DNA from: Rhodococcus jostii RHA1
GTDB taxonomy: Bacteria > Actinomycetota > Actinomycetes > Mycobacteriales > Mycobacteriaceae
NCBI RefSeq assembly: GCF_000014565.1
Contig: NC_008270.1
Location: 1-64,000 of the forward strand
DNA length: 64,000 bases
Direction: 5' to 3'
The translations under genes were made by a program, and so were the position numbers. Within the stretch, counting starts at the first letter, position 1. Each line of letters starts with the position of its first letter. The notes under the pieces are model-generated. The model saw nothing but the letters and a program-made list of their open reading frames with translations, did no database searches and was not told the origin of the DNA. Below are positions 61,214-64,000 of this stretch, in pieces.

Positions 61214-63226
61214 TCATAGGCGTCTGATCAGACCGGTGTATCCCGCTATGACAAGGGTGGCGAATGCCCATCCCAGTAGTTGGAGTATCCAGCTGAGAAC
61301 CGTGATGACCTGGCCCGTTGCGGCTGTTGTATCTAATTTGCAGCGGTCACTGGCGGGTAGTTTGATCAGCGGCAATCCGATTTGAATTCCGAGTGCTAGG
61401 CGCTCAGTCTTGGTGCACGGTTGTCCTTCGTTACTGGTCAGACGCGAATGCTGAGCGACGTAGACACCGGGTCCTGGCGTGTCCGCGTGAATATTTCCGG
61501 AGGCCCAGCCGAGCCCCATCGACAGAATTACCACAATGAACAGTCCCAGTGCTGCCCTCCATGTTTGGTACCCATAGCCGGTCGTTTTACCCGTGACCCA
61601 TGACAGTGCCCGGCGAAAAGCGATACCGGCCTTGTCACCCGTGCCCTGCGTCTTGAGCCATTGACGGTGATACGTCTGTTGGGCGATGAGAACTTTCCGA
61701 GCTTCCTGGTCGTGACCCGAGGCGGTGTACGTCGAGGCGAGCTGCCGCCACGGTTGCATCGCGTATTCCGCGGTGTGCCGCTGGAGGCATTCGATCCATT
61801 CGTCAGCGGACATGTCCTGTGGAACGTGCGGATACGTCAATCCATCTACATTGAGCCATAGGCCCGAGCCGGGCCCAAAACCAGTCGGAAGCAGCAGGGA
61901 ATTGACTGATGCATCCCGGAGATTCAAACTGCTGACACAAGGTTTTCCATTTGCTCCGGCTCCGCATATGAGCTGGCCGCCGATGTTCGCCCCGATCAGC
62001 CGCACCGCGTCAGCGTCGGTGCTAGTGGCTGTGAATTGCTCGTCGCAGAACATGTCGGCTGCCACGCTTAGGCTATCGGCCTGTAGGGCTGTGCCGGCTT
62101 TGCTTTCCAGGTGGGCACCTTTGAAGTTCAGTTGGCCGCCGATGTTCGCCCCGAGTAGCGACACCGCATCCTTCTTGGTGCTGGTGGCTTTGAATCCTTC
62201 GTTACAGAACATGCCGGCGGTGACCCTCAGGCCGTGGGCCTGTAGGGCTGTGCCGGCTTTGCTGTCCACGTGCGCACCTTTGAAGTTCAGTTCGCTGCCG
62301 ACGGTAGCTCCAGGTAGCCGCACCGCATCCTTCTTGGTGCTAGTGGCTTTGAATCCCTCGTTACAGAACATGCCGGCGGTGACCCTCAGGCCGTCGCCAT
62401 CAAGGGCTGTGCCGGCTTTGCTGTCCAAGTGGGCACCTTCGAAGTTCAGTTGGGCGCCGATACTCGCACCAGATAGCGACACCGCATCCTTCTCGGTGCT
62501 GGTGGCTTTGAATCCCTCGTTACAAAGCATGTCGGCTGTTACGCTCAGGCCGTCGGCGTGGAGAGCCGTACCCATCTTGCTTTCCAGGTGCGCACCCCCA
62601 AAGGTCATTGGGCCGCCGACGGTAGCCCCAGGCAGCCGCACCGCATCACCCCCGGTGCTGGTGGCCGTGAATCCCTCATCACAGAACACGCCGGCGGCGC
62701 TCAGGCCGTCGGCCTGTAGGGCTGTACAGGTGTCGCTAACCAGGTGCGCTCCTCGGAAGTTCAGTTGTCCGCCAATGCTAGCCCCAACCAATTGCACCGC
62801 GTCCGCGCCGGTGCTGGTGGCTTCGAACCCTTCGAAGCAAGCATCATGGGTGACCTGGAGTCCGTTGGCGTTGAGCGCGCTGCCGTCGACTGTGGTCCAG
62901 TGGCAATTCTTCAGGGTCAGCGAGGTCAGGTTCGCGTCCTCCGCTGATATCGAATCGGACGACGTGCAATCCTCCAGTGACAGAGGGATTTGTGTCACCA
63001 GATAGCAAAGGTCCAACTCGCCGCAGATCTCCGCACCTACCAGACGTAACCCGTGGGGATCTGGAATCAAGTCGGGATCGACGACCCCGCGGAGCACATC
63101 ACGGATAAACTGTCCGGACACCCGCCTCCGCGAACCGTCAGAAGCGCGGCAGTCTGTGGCGACCCCGGTAACAAGATCATCCAGTATCTGCTGCTCGGTC
63201 TTCGTCAGCGGGCGCGTTGTCGGCAT
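61214..63226 (-). CDS. membrane protein with six tandem 53-residue beta-helix-like repeats
   Basis: About 670 residues from ATG 63226 (MPTTRPLTKTEQQ). A short N-terminal domain (about 1-110) has LRLVGAEICGELDLCYL. Five to six repeats follow (about 115-430) of a 53-residue unit such as GLSVTADMLCNEGFKATSTEKDAV SLSGASIGAQLNFEGAHL. A linker and two or three hydrophobic helices come last (AALGLFIVVILSMGLGWAS, VLSWILQLLGWAFATLVIAGYTGLI). The repeats are nearly identical at DNA level (159 bp), a sign of recent amplification. Relatives in actinobacteria are labelled as membrane-associated oxidoreductases, without proof that I know of. Confidence 0.7.
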   Translation of the reverse strand: MPTTRPLTKTEQQILDDLVTGVATDCRASDGSRRRVSGQFIRDVLRGVVDPDLIPDPHGLRLVGAEICGELDLCYLVTQIPLSLEDCTSSDSISAEDANLTSLTLKNCHWTTVDGSALNANGLQVTHDACFEGFEATSTGADAVQLVGASIGGQLNFRGAHLVSDTCTALQADGLSAAGVFCDEGFTATSTGGDAVRLPGATVGGPMTFGGAHLESKMGTALHADGLSVTADMLCNEGFKATSTEKDAVSLSGASIGAQLNFEGAHLDSKAGTALDGDGLRVTAGMFCNEGFKATSTKKDAVRLPGATVGSELNFKGAHVDSKAGTALQAHGLRVTAGMFCNEGFKATSTKKDAVSLLGANIGGQLNFKGAHLESKAGTALQADSLSVAADMFCDEQFTATSTDADAVRLIGANIGGQLICGAGANGKPCVSSLNLRDASVNSLLLPTGFGPGSGLWLNVDGLTYPHVPQDMSADEWIECLQRHTAEYAMQPWRQLASTYTASGHDQEARKVLIAQQTYHRQWLKTQGTGDKAGIAFRRALSWVTGKTTGYGYQTWRAALGLFIVVILSMGLGWASGNIHADTPGPGVYVAQHSRLTSNEGQPCTKTERLALGIQIGLPLIKLPASDRCKLDTTAATGQVITVLSWILQLLGWAFATLVIAGYTGLIRRL

Positions 63227-63561
63227 GACGATATCTTCACCAACGCGCAACGCGGGGCGTGGCCGACACTCCCAGCTGGGTTTGGCCTTTCCGTCGCGGC
63301 AGCTTCATGCCGAAGCAGATCACGCCAAGAGACCGCGATTGTGAGTTCTCGATGGGTTAACCCAAGAGGTGCTGTTCAAGCAATGTCACACAACTCCGGT
63401 GGAGTGGATCTTCCTCCAAATGAGAGGGAGTGCCGATTGCTCCGGACGGGAGGCGTACGTGATGCAGCGAAGCTGGGGAACGCTCGTAGTTCAGGCGGGG
63501 CAGTCCAGGTCCGAACTTATGGTCCTCGCAATTGCTGTGTCAGGACTGAGGAGTGGTACCG
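63227..63561. other. regulatory region before the terminal hydrolase gene
   Basis: These 335 bases hold element D (63385-63424). The reading from ATG 63462, with GGGAGG eight bases before it, is open and in frame with the hydrolase start at 63630. It could be a 56-residue N-terminal extension, but the sequence is not protein-like. Confidence 0.5.
63385..63424 (+). promoter_or_regulatory. plasmid regulon element, copy D
   Basis: GTCACACAACT begins at 63385 and GGATCTTCCTCC at 63406, followed by AAATGAGA. It lies upstream of the peptide and hydrolase genes at 63562 and 63630. Confidence 0.7.
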
Positions 63562-63633
63562 ATGAATGTCGAAGTTCGCCGCATCCACCCGATGGAAGCA
63601 AAGATGATCCGCCAGTTGGGGGGTCGACGATGA
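63562..63633 (+). CDS. 23-residue leader peptide coupled to the hydrolase
   Basis: ATG 63562 opens MNVEVRRIHPMEAKMIRQLG and ends at TGA 63631, which overlaps the hydrolase ATG (ATGA). GAGGAG lies upstream. As with the 26-residue peptide before the TcpE-like gene, it may serve to bring ribosomes to the next gene. Confidence 0.4.
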   Translation: MNVEVRRIHPMEAKMIRQLGGRR

Positions 63634-64000
63634 GTGTCCCCACCGGTCGCACGCATTTCATCCGCACCGCTGATGGCACCTCCTTGGCTGTGAGTGAGGT
63701 CGGATCCCGGACGGCGCCGGTCACTGTGATCTTTGCGCACGGATTCTGTCTCCACATGGACGCATGGGCACCGCAACGGGCCTACCTGGCCGAGGTCTGG
63801 TGGGGGCGTGCCCGGTTGGTCTTCTTCGATCACCGCGGCCATGGCAGATCTGGCGGGGCGGACGTCGGCAGTTACACGATTGTCCAGCTTGGACGGGATC
63901 TGGATGTGGTGATTCGCACGGTGGCGCCAAAGGGGCCGATTGTCCTCGTCGGGCATTCGATGGGCGGGATGGCCGTGATGTCCTACGTCGCCCATCACCA
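63630..64000 (+). CDS. alpha/beta hydrolase, runs past the window end
   Basis: The first 123 residues are visible. The oxyanion segment FAHGFCLHMDAW, the DHRGHGRSGG block and the nucleophile elbow VGHSMGGMAV are typical of alpha/beta hydrolases. The acid and His would be outside the window. It is under element D, and so probably part of the conjugation regulon. The substrate is unknown. Confidence 0.8.
   Translation, partial: MSVPTGRTHFIRTADGTSLAVSEVGSRTAPVTVIFAHGFCLHMDAWAPQRAYLAEVWWGRARLVFFDHRGHGRSGGADVGSYTIVQLGRDLDVVIRTVAPKGPIVLVGHSMGGMAVMSYVAHH

Noticed and set aside
61725..63005. Plus-strand frame of 426 codons opposite the 53-residue-repeat protein
   Set aside because: It mirrors the repeats of the minus-strand gene. 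The minus-strand reading has a clear domain plan and membrane helices.
63462..63629. 56-residue N-terminal extension of the terminal hydrolase
   Set aside because: It is open and in frame with a fair ribosome binding site, but its sequence does not look like protein and the ATGA-coupled start at 63630 fits the hydrolase fold better. Left as a possibility.

Overview
The window is GC-rich actinobacterial DNA with dense ATGA-coupled operons and many GTG starts. Gene content points to a large conjugative plasmid of a Rhodococcus/Gordonia/Nocardia-type host. It carries a parA/parB-like partition locus, a Tcp-type conjugation apparatus, a complete Tad pilus operon, DUF4192, DUF3560 and DUF2510 proteins, and an IS110-family element. 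A tap-like plus tpg-like gene pair suggests that the replicon is linear, with protein-capped telomeres. No rRNA, tRNA or CRISPR was seen.

Layout. (1) 1-6252, minus strand: two tandem DUF4192 genes (one frameshifted), a DUF3560 gene and small hypotheticals with shared leader hairpins and terminators, then a small operon that includes a terminal-protein (Tpg)-like gene. (2) 6249-11627: one 1792-residue protein joining a primase zinc finger and toprim, a helicase-type ATPase, and a C-terminal region resembling the Streptomyces telomere-associated protein Tap. It is followed directly by the Tpg-like gene. (3) 11.6-17 kb: partition region, with parA and a double ribbon-helix-helix (RHH) ParB-like gene beside an 860-bp array of degenerate 12-bp units. 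A second protein of the same architecture lies on the far side. (4) 17-22.2 kb: small membrane and secreted proteins, a large cutinase-like protein and a sigma-like factor. (5) 22.4-35.3 kb: conjugation genes (TcpC-like, TcpE-like, VirB4-like ATPase, VirB6-like membrane protein, peptidoglycan hydrolase, FtsK/TcpA-like motor). An iteron cluster lies before the motor gene. (6) 35.4-46 kb: accessory region with an IS110 element, two broken genes, HTH regulators and an alpha/beta hydrolase. (7) 46.2-61.2 kb: Tad pilus operon (SAF-domain, TadZ-like, TadA, TadB, TadC, Flp-like pilin, TadE/TadG-like pseudopilins), a membrane LysM-BTAD protein, lipoproteins and a prepilin peptidase. (8) 61.2-64 kb: a membrane-anchored repeat protein and the start of a second hydrolase.

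Five copies of one 40-bp element (constant 21-bp offset between two conserved boxes) precede the conjugation operon, the motor gene, a small membrane gene, the terminal hydrolase gene and a small gene near parAB. They look like promoters or operators of a plasmid-wide regulon. The sigma-like gene, divergent from the first copy, is a natural candidate for the controller. The strongest candidates for something new are the primase-helicase-Tap fusion, the 12-bp array with its two double-RHH proteins, the five-copy regulatory element and the iteron cluster upstream of the motor gene.
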